Source: an uncultured Myxococcales bacterium | GTDB lineage: Bacteria; Myxococcota_A; UBA9042 | DNA: 63,193 bases | Assembly (NCBI GenBank): GCA_903840165.1 | Contig: CAIMEY010000011.1 | Span: 1 to 63,193 of the forward strand | Direction: 5' to 3' | Part shown: positions 50,403 through 59,941 of the stretch, piece by piece | Layout: each line of letters opens with the position of its first letter | Numbering within the stretch: the stretch's first letter is position 1 | The notes under the pieces: model-generated | Databases searched by the model: none | What the model saw: only the letters and a program-made list of their open reading frames with translations | Told to the model about the DNA's origin: nothing | Program-made: the position numbers and the translations under genes

Positions 50403-51356
50403 ATGAATAAGTGCCTGAAATTTCTAGCCATATCCGCTTTCATGTCCCTGGCCACCGCCTGTGGTACCAGCACGGTGCAGATGGTCGTGGTGCGTCCGGC
50501 GATGATCAACGCCCGCCCCTATGGCGACACGGTTTCGGTCTTGGGTTTTCAGTCGCCCATGCCGTTTTTGCAAGGCGCGGCCGAGGCTTTGCGCATGGAC
50601 GTGGAGCAACGCATCGTCGCCTCGCCGGGTGGCGTAGTTCGTCTGATGCAGGGGCCCGCGGGCCTGCAAGTGAGCGGATCGCTGCTAGAACATGGCGTAA
50701 CGAGCTTCGTACACGACCGACCTGCCCAATGCACGGACAACGTCACGGTGGTGCAAAACGGCGTCAAGACGCAGCAATCGGTGACGCGTAACTGCGTGTA
50801 TCGACGCATTGATTGGCGCGTTCGCGTTGTGGCCCACGTCCGTGTCAGCACCGCCCAGGGTCAGCTCATCTACCTGCGCAGCCACATGGCCGAAGAGAGC
50901 GGCGTCACCAGCGAGCAAGTGGATATTGAGCCAAGTCTTCCCTACTTAGAGGGAAAGCTGTCGATGTTGCGCGCCCGCGTCGCCGAGCAGATTGCAGCCG
51001 TCGTTGCTCCTCACCGCGATCGCGTCGACGTCGTGTTCTTTGACTGCGAAGAGCCGGCAAAACAGGCGTGCGCAGCCGGTGTTCAGCAGTTCGCGGCCTC
51101 GCAGTACGATCAAGCCGAAGGCGCGTTCACCGATGCCATTGGCCGCCTTGGCAACTCCAAGCCAGCGGATCAGGCAGAAGCGTATTGGAATCGCGGGCTT
51201 GTCTACCAATTTAGCCGGCGATTTGATCAGGCAATGGCAGACTTCCGCAAGTCCTGCGAGTTGGAGTCGCGCATGGCCTGCGACCGGCAGATGCAAAGCG
51301 TTGAAATGGAACGCGGTCTGCACGATAAGCTCATCGACGAAGGGCTGGGCCGCTAA
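50403..51356 (+). CDS. Lipoprotein with C-terminal TPR-like helices
   Basis: This 317-residue lipoprotein has AGGAGAG before the ATG and lipobox L-A-T-A-C (Cys about 20). The middle (about 30-215) is beta-rich with a single Cys pair (C-T-D and R-N-C-V-Y), reminiscent of small outer-membrane assembly lipoproteins. The end (about 230-300) forms two TPR helices (A-Y-W-N-R-G-L-V-Y-Q). I do not recognise the family. It lies between the glycan cluster and folC with no obvious functional link. Confidence 0.75.
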   Translation: MNKCLKFLAISAFMSLATACGTSTVQMVVVRPAMINARPYGDTVSVLGFQSPMPFLQGAAEALRMDVEQRIVASPGGVVRLMQGPAGLQVSGSLLEHGVTSFVHDRPAQCTDNVTVVQNGVKTQQSVTRNCVYRRIDWRVRVVAHVRVSTAQGQLIYLRSHMAEESGVTSEQVDIEPSLPYLEGKLSMLRARVAEQIAAVVAPHRDRVDVVFFDCEEPAKQACAAGVQQFAASQYDQAEGAFTDAIGRLGNSKPADQAEAYWNRGLVYQFSRRFDQAMADFRKSCELESRMACDRQMQSVEMERGLHDKLIDEGLGR

Positions 51357-51357
51357 A

Positions 51358-51373
51358 GGCCTGCGCGCAGGCC
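51358..51373. other. 16-bp perfect inverted repeat between lipoprotein and folC
   Basis: GGCCTGCGCGCAGGCC directly follows the lipoprotein stop codon. It could fold into a GC-rich hairpin but has no T-run, so it is a weak terminator or stabilising structure at most. Confidence 0.3.
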
Positions 51374-51395
51374 GCTTGCAAGGCTAGGCAACCCC

Positions 51396-52730
51396 ATGAA
51401 TGAAGCCCTGATTTCCCATCGTGGGCCCGGACATCTGTGGCTGGCCTCCCTGGGGCAGCGGGGCATGTCCCTGGGCCTGCAGCGGATGACGGACCTTTTG
51501 CAGAGGCTGGGCAGGCCGCAGCAAAGTCAGCCCTGCATTATCGTCGGCGGAACGGACGGAAAAGGTTCTACTTCCGCGATGATCGCCACGCTCCTAGGCG
51601 CTGCGGGTCTGCGCGTGGGCCACTACACCAGTCCGCACTTACTGGAGACACGCGAGCGGGTCTTGGTTAGCCAACACTGCGTATCTGCACAAGATTTGGA
51701 CAATGCCCTGCAGCAAGTGCAGGCCGCGGCGTTAGACCTCGAATTGACGCCTTTCGAGGCCCTGACGGCAGCGGCGCTCCTGCTGTTTTCTCAATCCGCA
51801 CTTGATGTTGCGGTCCTTGAGGTAGGCCTGGGCGGTCGTCTCGATGCCGTCAATGCCTGCGAACCGATCCTGGGCGTTATCACGCACCTGTCCCATGACC
51901 ACCAAGCCATCCTCGGGCGGACTCTAGCTGAAATCGCCTTTGAAAAAGCGGGGATTGCCCGTGATGGTGTGCCCTTGGTGGTGGCAGATCCCTTGCTGGT
52001 GGCAGCAGCCTTGCGTCGGCATGGGCGTCAGCCGCGGCTGGTCGGCTTGGGGGCGGACCTGCGCGTCACATCGGCGCGAATCGAGCCTTCGACGCTGCAA
52101 ACGCATGGAACGATTGAGTATTCTGGGTGGAAGGCCCCCGTCGACGTGGGTCTCGGCTTGCCGGGACAGCATCAGGTCGAAAACGCTGCTTTGGCCCTCG
52201 CCGCGTACACTGAACTGCGCGTGATGCTAGGTGAAAAGGTGGGACAGGTGTTGCCTGAGGCTGCCACAGTGGCCACGGCATTGACCCAGACCAATTGGCC
52301 CCTGCGCGCCGAAATCATGAGTCTTGAGCCGCTGTTGCTCATTGACTCGGCCCACAACCCGGGGGGGATGGCTGCCCTGGCCAGCTTGCTCGCCCATCGC
52401 GGTCGCCGCTGGCAGGTGCTGTTGGCCGTGCGCAAAGACCGAGATCCTCAGCAAATTATCGAGCTCCTCGCGCCGATTGCTGAGGCCTTTTGGCTCCCCC
52501 GCGTCCAGGGCGAAACCCTGGTGCCTGCCGATCAACTTGCGGGGATGGTGGAGGAATTCGCTCCCCAGGCCAATGTGGCTGTGGCCAGTCTTGCTCGCTG
52601 CCTGCAGGCGGCGCTGGACCATGCGGCGCTGGGCGACGGCGTGGTCGTGACCGGCAGTCAGCATGCCCTGGGCGAATGGCTGCAACTGGGCGTTTTGCAA
52701 AGCCCCAGGCTGGCTGCGCGGCTTGGCTGA
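51396..52730 (+). CDS. folC: Dihydrofolate/folylpolyglutamate synthase
   Basis: This 444-residue cytosolic ligase adds glutamate to dihydropteroate/folate. Motifs are G-T-D-G-K-G-S-T (ATP loop, about 52-59), T-S-P-H-L-L, E-V-G-L-G-G-R-L-D-A, and the omega-loop/His segment I-T-H-L-S-H-D-H. The C-terminal Mur-ligase domain carries D-S-A-H-N-P-G-G. Length is typical. No accD or other usual folC neighbours are seen. Confidence 0.95.
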   Translation: MNEALISHRGPGHLWLASLGQRGMSLGLQRMTDLLQRLGRPQQSQPCIIVGGTDGKGSTSAMIATLLGAAGLRVGHYTSPHLLETRERVLVSQHCVSAQDLDNALQQVQAAALDLELTPFEALTAAALLLFSQSALDVAVLEVGLGGRLDAVNACEPILGVITHLSHDHQAILGRTLAEIAFEKAGIARDGVPLVVADPLLVAAALRRHGRQPRLVGLGADLRVTSARIEPSTLQTHGTIEYSGWKAPVDVGLGLPGQHQVENAALALAAYTELRVMLGEKVGQVLPEAATVATALTQTNWPLRAEIMSLEPLLLIDSAHNPGGMAALASLLAHRGRRWQVLLAVRKDRDPQQIIELLAPIAEAFWLPRVQGETLVPADQLAGMVEEFAPQANVAVASLARCLQAALDHAALGDGVVVTGSQHALGEWLQLGVLQSPRLAARLG

Positions 52731-52773
52731 ACCGGTCGGCTTAGGCACCACCCGTCTGCTAAGTGACAATTGA

Positions 52774-52803
52774 TGTCAGGTAAACGCCCCTGATTGTCAG
52801 GTA
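52774..52803 (+). promoter_or_regulatory. Direct repeat TGTCAGGTA, 21 bp apart
   Basis: TGTCAGGTA occurs at 52774-52782 and 52795-52803, two helical turns apart, each preceded by TGAT. GTGACA (from 52763) and TGTCAC (to 52812) form an outer dyad. The block is about 95 bp upstream of the fibre-Kelch gene in a 167-bp gap and looks like an operator or activator site. Confidence 0.45.
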
Positions 52804-52897
52804 GCTGTCACATTAAGTACTCGGAACCACTTGACTTCACCCGCTTTTTCTCGCAGGGTCCAACCGAATCGGTCTGGTTTCACCTACAGGAGTTGCG

Positions 52898-54898
52898 ATG
52901 AACTGCCCCAAGAAAGCCCTTGACCTAGTGCATCTTCTTGCGGTTGCCACCGCGATTTCAGTCGCCCTAAGCGTTCCCGCACACGCCGCTGTTCCCGCTT
53001 TGGTGCCGGTGCAGGGACGCCTCGCTAGCCAAGCCGGCGGACCGGTGGTGGATGGCAAATACAGCGTAATGTTTGGTCTTTATGATAGTGCCGCAGCAGC
53101 CGCACCATTCTGGCAAGAGGCACAGATCGGTCTGCCGGTGACCCTAGGAATTTTCAGTACTTCGCTAGGCAAGTCTGACCCCAAGAATCCCCTGCCGGTC
53201 GCTGCGATCACAGCCAATGCCGAGGTTTGGCTTGGCGTGGCTGTTGATGGCGACCCAGAACTACCGCGAATTCGCCTGTTTAGCGTGCCCTATGCCCTTG
53301 CTAGCGCCGAAGCGGCCCATGCCAATGCCGCAGACAGCTTGACCAAGCCGCTGACCGGCGATCAGGTTGGCGTCGGGGCGATTGGGGCCGATAAGGTCAA
53401 CTTCACCTACGCCGGCAGTAGCGCCAAGGGTGGTCCCGCAAATGACTTGAATTGCAGCGGTTGTGTCGATGGTACGGATTTGGCCAATGGCGCCGTGGCT
53501 GCCTTGAATCTCGCCGATGGCGCAGTTTTGCCTAGCAAAATCGCTAACCAAGCGGTGACCACGGACAAGCTGGCCGATGAGGGCGTCACGACTGGCAAGT
53601 TGGCGGCAAAGTCCGTGACTTCAGACAAGTTGAACGTCAATTGGGCGATTTCAGACGCGCCTGGCGGCGATGCACTCGCCGCAAAGTCGGCTTATGGCCT
53701 GCAGTGCACCGGTTGCGTCACCACGCCAGCGTTGGCTGACGCTAGTGTGACGACCATCAAACTGGCTGACGCCGCCGTGCAAACGACCCAACTGGCCGAT
53801 GCAGCGGTCCAAACGGCAAAAATTGCCGATAAATCAGTTACTTCTGCGAAACTGGCCGATGGCGCCATCACGGCAGCCAAATTGGCCAATGATGTCGGGG
53901 TGGTTCCTACGGGTGCGATGATGGTGTCCATGTCGCCCTATGACACAAACTTGCTCGGCGCAGGCTACAAGCTCTCACCCTACACCATTGATCTCAAAGT
54001 GGAACGCACGTGGAAGACGCACAAGCCTCTGCCCACGGGCCGCTTACACCCGACCGTCGCCGTGGTGCGCAACAAGGCCTATGTCATCGGTGGCGGCGAG
54101 TCGAGTCACTTCAACGGCGGCCTCAAAACCAATGAAGAATACGACCCAGCAACCGACACTTGGACCCAGAAGGCCGACATGCCCACCGGGCGCGGCTGGG
54201 TACCATGGGTCGTGATCAATCAGGTGATTTACGTCGCCGGCGGTGTCAAAGATCAGAATAATCTTGCGAACTTAGAGGCGTACGACCCGAGCACAGATAA
54301 GTGGTCCGTCCTCGCGCCCATGCCCCAAGCCAGCAGTGCTTCGTGGGCCATCCCCTACAATGGCAAGGGCTACTTCTTTGCCGGTTCCTCAGGCGCGACG
54401 CAGATTTACGATGCGACGGCCAATAAGTGGAGTGTTGGCGCCGCGGTGCCGGGCGGTGCTGGGGAAGACCACTGCGTTGCCGAGGTCGATGGACGCCTGT
54501 ACGTCATCGGCGGTGCCTACGCCGGAGGGCCCGATCGCGTCGCCATGCGCCGTTACGATCCCAGCGCCGATACTTGGGAGTCCTTGGCCCAGGTCCCAAG
54601 CGGCGGCGTCACCGATGGCTGGGCCTATGTCGCCGGGCATTCCATTTACGTTTGGGGTGGTTGGGACAGCTACGACCGCCGTCTGCGCGTCTTTGACACC
54701 GACAGCCAGACTTGGAGCGTGCGCGACAACTTCATCACGCCGCTGCAGGCCTCTACCGGCTACAACCGCTTCAAAATCGCTTTGCTCAATGGCCGCGCTT
54801 ACTTCTTGGGCGGTGCCTCCTCGTCGGCCGAGGGCGTTGCCTACAATACCAACAACCTGTCCTTTGGACCGGTTGAAGCGTACTTGTACAGCAAATAG
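52898..54898 (+). CDS. Exported fibre-stalk and Kelch-propeller protein
   Basis: This 666-residue protein has AGGAG before the ATG and a signal peptide ending A-H-A-A. Residues of about 30-145 form a domain common at the start of secreted tail-fibre-like proteins (V-Q-G-R-L and F-G-L-Y-D). Residues of about 155-340 are short repeats of the type L-A-D-G-A-V and S-K-I-A-x-x-A-V-T-T-D-K-L-A, a pattern of trimeric stalks, with two C-x-x-C islands (N-C-S-G-C and Q-C-T-G-C). The last 310 residues contain about five Kelch blades (Y-V-I-G-G and Y-D-P-x-x-D-x-W). It may be a surface adhesin or enzyme. It has no anchor after the signal peptide. Confidence 0.85.
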   Translation: MNCPKKALDLVHLLAVATAISVALSVPAHAAVPALVPVQGRLASQAGGPVVDGKYSVMFGLYDSAAAAAPFWQEAQIGLPVTLGIFSTSLGKSDPKNPLPVAAITANAEVWLGVAVDGDPELPRIRLFSVPYALASAEAAHANAADSLTKPLTGDQVGVGAIGADKVNFTYAGSSAKGGPANDLNCSGCVDGTDLANGAVAALNLADGAVLPSKIANQAVTTDKLADEGVTTGKLAAKSVTSDKLNVNWAISDAPGGDALAAKSAYGLQCTGCVTTPALADASVTTIKLADAAVQTTQLADAAVQTAKIADKSVTSAKLADGAITAAKLANDVGVVPTGAMMVSMSPYDTNLLGAGYKLSPYTIDLKVERTWKTHKPLPTGRLHPTVAVVRNKAYVIGGGESSHFNGGLKTNEEYDPATDTWTQKADMPTGRGWVPWVVINQVIYVAGGVKDQNNLANLEAYDPSTDKWSVLAPMPQASSASWAIPYNGKGYFFAGSSGATQIYDATANKWSVGAAVPGGAGEDHCVAEVDGRLYVIGGAYAGGPDRVAMRRYDPSADTWESLAQVPSGGVTDGWAYVAGHSIYVWGGWDSYDRRLRVFDTDSQTWSVRDNFITPLQASTGYNRFKIALLNGRAYFLGGASSSAEGVAYNTNNLSFGPVEAYLYSK

Positions 54899-54912
54899 CG
54901 GAAAAGATAGCC

Positions 54913-54918
54913 TATATT
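54913..54918 (+). promoter_or_regulatory. Possible -10 of the purine operon
   Basis: TATATT at 54913-54918 lies in the 160-bp gap before purM. It is AT-rich in a GC-rich stretch but has no good -35. No purine riboswitch-like or PurR-like site was recognised. Confidence 0.3.
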
Positions 54919-55058
54919 CTGCATTAGCTTGGCGCCAGCCCCTGGGCACCTTGTCGTCACCGCCGTGGCCGCGTACCGTTGGCTTTGGGCTGTCATGCCG
55001 CGCTCCGGGGCCAATCACGTTGCCCGGGTCGCGTGCGGCAGCGGCGCGGAGCGGAGTT

Positions 55059-56105
55059 GTGGAAGAACGCCTGCAAAAACAAGAGGATGCATCGTCTTTG
55101 GCGCTGCGTTGGGCCCACAGGACCCAGCACGCCCATGGGCGTATCGTGCATCATCACGGTGCGCAGTTTGCTGCTTGTCTTCAAGGGATTAGCGGCACAA
55201 TAGCCCTGACCTCCGATGGCATTGGCACCAAGATCGAAGTGGCCGAGCGCCTCGGTCGCTACGACACGCTGGGCCATGACCTCGTGGCCATGGTCGCCGA
55301 CGATTTGGCCGCTCAAGGAGCTGAACCACTTGTGATGACTAATGTTTTGGACGTCGACCGCCTGGAATTGCCGATGGTGGATGCCCTGATGGCGGGGCTG
55401 CACGCTGCCGCGACGTTGGCGGGCATCGTCGTTTCTGGGGGTGAAATCGCGGAGTTGGGCGAGCGTGTGGCTGGCTGGGGCCCGCGAATGCACTGCAACT
55501 GGAGCGCCACGGCCTTGGGCGTCCTGCGTCCGGGTTGGCAATCCGTGGATGGCCGGCAGATTGGCGTCGGTGATGCGGTGATTGCTCTGCAAAGTCAAGG
55601 GTTTCGTGCCAATGGCTTTACTGCGATCCGCCAAGCCTTGGCTGTCCGCTACGGCGACGACTGGCACCGGCAACCGCTGGGCGGCGGCACGTGGGGGGAA
55701 GAGCTCCTCGCACCGAGCACCATCTATTCGCCGCTTGTGATCCAATTACGCAATAGTAACATACCATTGCATGGCCTGAGCCACCTGACAGGCGGTGGGC
55801 TTGTCGGCAAAATGCAGCGTACCCTGCGGGCCAGCGGCCTAGGCGCCAACCTGCCCGAGCTCTGGCCCGCCTCTGCGGCCATGCGTGAGGCGCAAGAGCT
55901 CTGTAGATACAGTGACCTACAGGCCTACAGCACTTGGAATATGGGCAATGGCTTTTTGCTGGTCGTGCCGCCTAGCGTTGTAGTACAAGCCCTAAACCTT
56001 GCGACATCACTAGGCTATTTCGCACGGCTGGCCGGAGAAATTACGTCCTGCCGAACCCTGCGTGTGCGCGTCGCGGGCGTGGCGCAGACGCTGGCGGAGT
56101 GGTAG
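55059..56105 (+). CDS. purM: Phosphoribosylformylglycinamidine cyclo-ligase (AIR synthetase)
   Basis: This 348-residue enzyme closes FGAM to AIR (step 5 of purine synthesis). The ATP/substrate loop is S-D-G-I-G-T-K-I, followed by G-H-D-L-V-A-M-V and Q-G-A-E-P-L; G-G-E-I-A-E and L-T-G-G-G-L are further family motifs. I chose the GTG at 55059 because GGAG lies seven bases before it and it gives a normal N-terminus; the same frame runs far upstream but overlaps the Kelch gene and is not coding. Three bp separate it from purL. Confidence 0.94.
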   Translation: MEERLQKQEDASSLALRWAHRTQHAHGRIVHHHGAQFAACLQGISGTIALTSDGIGTKIEVAERLGRYDTLGHDLVAMVADDLAAQGAEPLVMTNVLDVDRLELPMVDALMAGLHAAATLAGIVVSGGEIAELGERVAGWGPRMHCNWSATALGVLRPGWQSVDGRQIGVGDAVIALQSQGFRANGFTAIRQALAVRYGDDWHRQPLGGGTWGEELLAPSTIYSPLVIQLRNSNIPLHGLSHLTGGGLVGKMQRTLRASGLGANLPELWPASAAMREAQELCRYSDLQAYSTWNMGNGFLLVVPPSVVVQALNLATSLGYFARLAGEITSCRTLRVRVAGVAQTLAEW

Positions 56106-56108
56106 TCG

Positions 56109-59100
56109 ATGGAACTGGTGCCAGCCGTCCATTTTGCCGTACTGTCATGGCATTTGCCGTATGAGCCCGCCAAATGCCGGCAGGTGCAAGACGCTGCCCT
56201 GGCGTTAGGCGTCGACGTCGGGACGGTGCGCGTGGCCGTGGTGCTGTCCAGCGCGCGCAGTTGGGCCCCTACAGACGCCCAGGGGCAGCTGGACCCGCAT
56301 CTGCAGGAAGCATGGGCCAATCCGATTTTGCAGCAATTGCATGTGGATCGCTGGCCGACCCTGGGCCAAAGCTACGTGCTTGTGCAGCCTCTGCCCGGGG
56401 TGACGGATTCGCTGGGGCGCACCGCGCAGGGGTTGCTGCAAGCGCTTGGCCTGGGCCTGCCTGAGGAGGCCCAACAGTGGATCTTTGCTGGGCAATGCTA
56501 CCTGTTTGCCCAGGCGCTGACGGACGACGATCTTCGCCTCTTGCTGCCGCTTTTGGCCAATCCCGCAGTGGAACGAACCTGTTGGGGGCGCGGTGAGCCG
56601 GCTTGGCCCCTTGTCCCCATGTGGCTAGAGGAGCTGCCTAACCCATTGACCAGCAATGGTAATCTGCCTATTCCCCTGCCCGCGACCGATGCTGGCCTGG
56701 TGGACCTGAGTCAAGCCTACGGTTGGGCGCTGAACCTCCAAGAAATGCAAGCGATTGCGGCGTTTGCGGCCGTGCAGCGCCCCCTGCGCGTTGCCCAAGG
56801 ACTGCCCGAGGACCTCACGCGCTGCGAGTGGGAGACCTTGGCGCAAACGTGGTCGGAACACTGTAAACATAAAGAATTCAACGCGATCATTGACATGACT
56901 TGGGCGTTGCCGGGGCAGTCGCCGCGTTCCGAGCGCATTAGCGGCCTCATGCCTACCTATGTCATGGCGCCGACACAAGAAATTCGCGCCAAGTATGAGG
57001 CCATGGGGCAAGATTGGGTCGTCAGCGCCTTTACGGACAATGCCGGCACCGTCGTGCTGAGCGCAGATGAACTCTTTGTTCTCAAAGTAGAAACCCATAA
57101 TTCGCCTTCAGCAATCGACCCTTACGGCGGCGCGATGACGGGCCTGCTCGGCGTGCACCGCGATGCCTTGGGGATGGGGATCGGTGGGGCCCGGCTGCTC
57201 TTGAACACGGACGTGCTGTGTTTTGGCCCGGCTGACTATGCAAAGCCTTTGCTCAAAGGGCAGTTGCATCCGCAGCGCGTGGCCCAAGGCGTCATCGCTG
57301 GCATCGCCGCGGCAGGCAATCACAGCGGCGTGCCAACGGTCAATGGCGCCATCCTCTTTGACGACCGCTTTGCTGGAAAACCGCTGGTTTATTGCGGTGT
57401 TGGCGCGATCTTGCCGCGGCTGCAGGCGGGCCGGCCGGCCCATGTGAAGACGCTGCGGCCGGGCGACCGGGTGGTCATGGTCGGCGGCGCTGTGGGGCGC
57501 GATGGCATTCACGGCGCGACGTTTTCGTCCACGGTTTTGTTGCCCGATGTGCCTCATTCCGTTGTGCAAATTGGCGATCCACTGGCGCAGCAACGGGTGG
57601 CCGAATTCCTCCAGCAGGCATGCGCGCGTGGCCTTGTGCAGGCGTGCACGGACAATGGCGCGGGCGGCTTGTCCTCCTCGGTGGGCGAACTAGCGCTGCT
57701 AGCGGGGGGCGTACGCGTTGAACTAAGCGCGATTCCTACGAAATATCCGGGATTGCAACCGTGGGAACTGTGGGTGTCCGAAGCGCAGGAGCGCATGACC
57801 CTGGCCGTGCAACCTTCTGATCTGCCAGCGATTCTGGCGCTTGCCAACGAACACGGGACGGTGGCGACCGATTTGGGCGCGTTTGCGGACTCAGGTGTCC
57901 TTGATGTGCGCTATCGCGGCGAATCAATAGCGTATTTGCCGCTGGAATTCCTGCACCACGGCGTGCCCCGTCTGCACCTCCACGCGCGTTGGACCCCACC
58001 TCGCCAGGGTGAACCTGAGCAGTTTTCCTATGATATCAAGGAGATCCTGCTGCGGTTGCTGAGTAGTCCGATGGTCTGCAGCCGTGAATCGATCGTTCGC
58101 CAGTATGACCATGAAGTAACAGGGAAAATCGTCATCAAACCCTACATGGGCACGGATGGCCACGGGCCTCAGGACGCCGCGGTCGTGCGGGCCAACTGGA
58201 CGGCTTGGCATGGTGTGGCTGTGGCTAGCGGTATTTGCCCTAAGTTCGGCGACTTAGATCCCTACCATATGGCCTGTGGTGCCTTTGACGAAGCGGTCCG
58301 TAGCCTCATTGCCGTCGGCGCTCGGCTGCCTTTGCCAGGAGAATCAAACGCTTGGAGTGGTTGCGACAATTTCTGCGTGCCCAATAGCGTCTATGACGCC
58401 GAGAATAATCCACAAGGTGCTGAAAAGTTGGGACAATTGGTGCGAATGTGCGAAGGCCTGCGCGACATGTGTCTGGCCTTTGACGTGCCGATGACCAGCG
58501 GCAAAGATTCGATGAAGAACGATTTCCGCAGTGAAGGCCTGCAGATATCTGTGCCGCCGACCCTGCTGATCACCCTGACTGCCAAGCTGGGGGACGTCCG
58601 CAAGGCCCTCACCTCCGGCTTTGGGGCTCAGGGCGACGGGATTTGGCTGGTGGGGCCAACGTACGATGAGCTCGGCGGCTCCGAGTTCTATCGTTTTTTC
58701 AAACATTTAGGGGCCAATGTCCCCCAAGTTCGCCCGCAGCAGGCCCGCCAAAGCTACTTGGCCTTGATGGATGCCCATGCGCGCGGATTCTTGGCTTCGG
58801 CCCACGATTTGTCCGACGGTGGTCTGGCGATTGCCCTGGCAGAATGCTGCATTGGCGGCGCCATCGGGGCCGACATCGATTTGCAGGTCTTGGAACCGGA
58901 CCTGACGACCACCGCGCTCTTGTTTGCCGAGTCGCACAGCCGTCTGCTGGTGACGGTCCCTGAGCACCTGGAGTCAGAATTCGCGGTGATAATGCCTGCA
59001 TCGGCCAGGCGTCTGGGCGCAGTTGGCGGAGACAACCTGCTTTTGCGCCGTGGGTCCGAGCAGTTGGCGCACATCGACGTATCGGCCTTGATCGATGCCT

Positions 59101-59120
59101 ACCAAAGTGGAGGCCAGTGA
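56109..59120 (+). CDS. purL: FGAM synthetase subunit with a PurS-like N-terminal domain
   Basis: This 1003-residue enzyme converts FGAR to FGAM (step 4). Residues of about 1-190 have an N-terminal region not found in short PurL, including a PurS-like segment (L-P-G-V-T-D-S-L-G). The synthetase core follows, with W-S-E-H-C-K-H-K-E-F, V-E-T-H-N-S-P-S-A-I, G-A-x-T-G and D-N-G-A-G-G-L-S-S-S. The Gln amidotransferase is not fused but encoded by purQ next door. Length is between B. subtilis PurL (about 740) and E. coli PurL (about 1295), so this looks like a PurS-PurL fusion. The stop overlaps the purQ start region. Confidence 0.95.
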   Translation: MELVPAVHFAVLSWHLPYEPAKCRQVQDAALALGVDVGTVRVAVVLSSARSWAPTDAQGQLDPHLQEAWANPILQQLHVDRWPTLGQSYVLVQPLPGVTDSLGRTAQGLLQALGLGLPEEAQQWIFAGQCYLFAQALTDDDLRLLLPLLANPAVERTCWGRGEPAWPLVPMWLEELPNPLTSNGNLPIPLPATDAGLVDLSQAYGWALNLQEMQAIAAFAAVQRPLRVAQGLPEDLTRCEWETLAQTWSEHCKHKEFNAIIDMTWALPGQSPRSERISGLMPTYVMAPTQEIRAKYEAMGQDWVVSAFTDNAGTVVLSADELFVLKVETHNSPSAIDPYGGAMTGLLGVHRDALGMGIGGARLLLNTDVLCFGPADYAKPLLKGQLHPQRVAQGVIAGIAAAGNHSGVPTVNGAILFDDRFAGKPLVYCGVGAILPRLQAGRPAHVKTLRPGDRVVMVGGAVGRDGIHGATFSSTVLLPDVPHSVVQIGDPLAQQRVAEFLQQACARGLVQACTDNGAGGLSSSVGELALLAGGVRVELSAIPTKYPGLQPWELWVSEAQERMTLAVQPSDLPAILALANEHGTVATDLGAFADSGVLDVRYRGESIAYLPLEFLHHGVPRLHLHARWTPPRQGEPEQFSYDIKEILLRLLSSPMVCSRESIVRQYDHEVTGKIVIKPYMGTDGHGPQDAAVVRANWTAWHGVAVASGICPKFGDLDPYHMACGAFDEAVRSLIAVGARLPLPGESNAWSGCDNFCVPNSVYDAENNPQGAEKLGQLVRMCEGLRDMCLAFDVPMTSGKDSMKNDFRSEGLQISVPPTLLITLTAKLGDVRKALTSGFGAQGDGIWLVGPTYDELGGSEFYRFFKHLGANVPQVRPQQARQSYLALMDAHARGFLASAHDLSDGGLAIALAECCIGGAIGADIDLQVLEPDLTTTALLFAESHSRLLVTVPEHLESEFAVIMPASARRLGAVGGDNLLLRRGSEQLAHIDVSALIDAYQSGGQ

Positions 59121-59941
59121 TGACACGCGTGCTGGTACTGCGCGGAGAAGGCTTTCATTGTACAGAGGAAACGGCGGCGGGCTATGCAATGGCCGGAGCG
59201 CAAGTCTGTGTCGCCTCGGTGGCCCAGTGGCTCAGCGGATCGGTAGATTGGCAGGACTTTGAACTGGTTCACCTGCCCGGTGGCTTTACCCATGGCGATG
59301 CCCTCGGGGCCGGGCAAGCCTTGGCGCAGACCCTTCGTCATGGCGTGATGGCCGATAGCCGTGCAATCTTTGGTGAAATTCGCCGTTACCTCGCCGGTGG
59401 CGGCAAACTGATCGGCGTCTGCAACGGTATGCAAATTCTGACGCGAGCCGGCCTGTTGCCCAATCTTGGCGGACAGTTTGATCAGGAGTTGGCCCTGGCT
59501 GCCAATCCAAGCGGCCGCTTTGAAGATCGCTGGGTCCGCTGCCAGGGCACGGGCATGATGTCAGGGGAAAAACCTAGCACATACTATGAGTTGCCGGTGC
59601 GTCATGGTCAAGGGCGCGTGGTGTTTGCCACCCCGTCCTTGCAGCATGCGGCGCAGCGTCAGGGCTTGCTGGTGTTGCGCTACGTCGACGCCGGTGGCCT
59701 GCCAACGGATGATTATCCTGCAAATCCAAATGGTTCAGAACTTGGGATTGCGGGGCTGCTCTCGGCCGATGGCCAGGTGCTGGGCCTGATGCCCCATCCA
59801 GAAGCGTTCCTAATGCCCTACAATCACCCGCGCTGGCCCGAGCGTCAGCGCAGTCAATTGCCTGTAATTGCGGGGCAAGCCGACGGCCTAGCCCTCCTGC
59901 GCCACTGGGTCCTTTGGGCGACCCCTGGGACCACGCCATGA
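59120..59941 (+). CDS. purQ: FGAM synthetase glutaminase subunit
   Basis: This 273-residue class I glutaminase supplies ammonia to PurL. The nucleophile Cys lies in G-V-C-N-G-M-Q, and the His/Glu pair in M-P-H-P-E-A. V-L-R-G-E-G-F-H and the Gly-rich L-P-G-G-F-T-H-G-D follow the family. GGAGG precedes the ATG at 59120 by six bases; a GTG one codon earlier is possible. It shares one base with the purL stop, and its own stop overlaps purH (ATGA). Confidence 0.94.
   Translation: MTRVLVLRGEGFHCTEETAAGYAMAGAQVCVASVAQWLSGSVDWQDFELVHLPGGFTHGDALGAGQALAQTLRHGVMADSRAIFGEIRRYLAGGGKLIGVCNGMQILTRAGLLPNLGGQFDQELALAANPSGRFEDRWVRCQGTGMMSGEKPSTYYELPVRHGQGRVVFATPSLQHAAQRQGLLVLRYVDAGGLPTDDYPANPNGSELGIAGLLSADGQVLGLMPHPEAFLMPYNHPRWPERQRSQLPVIAGQADGLALLRHWVLWATPGTTP

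Noticed and set aside
54336..55058. Extension of the purM frame far upstream into the Kelch gene
   Set aside because: The Kelch gene in another frame has clear motifs there; the GTG at 55059 with GGAG gives the normal PurM length.
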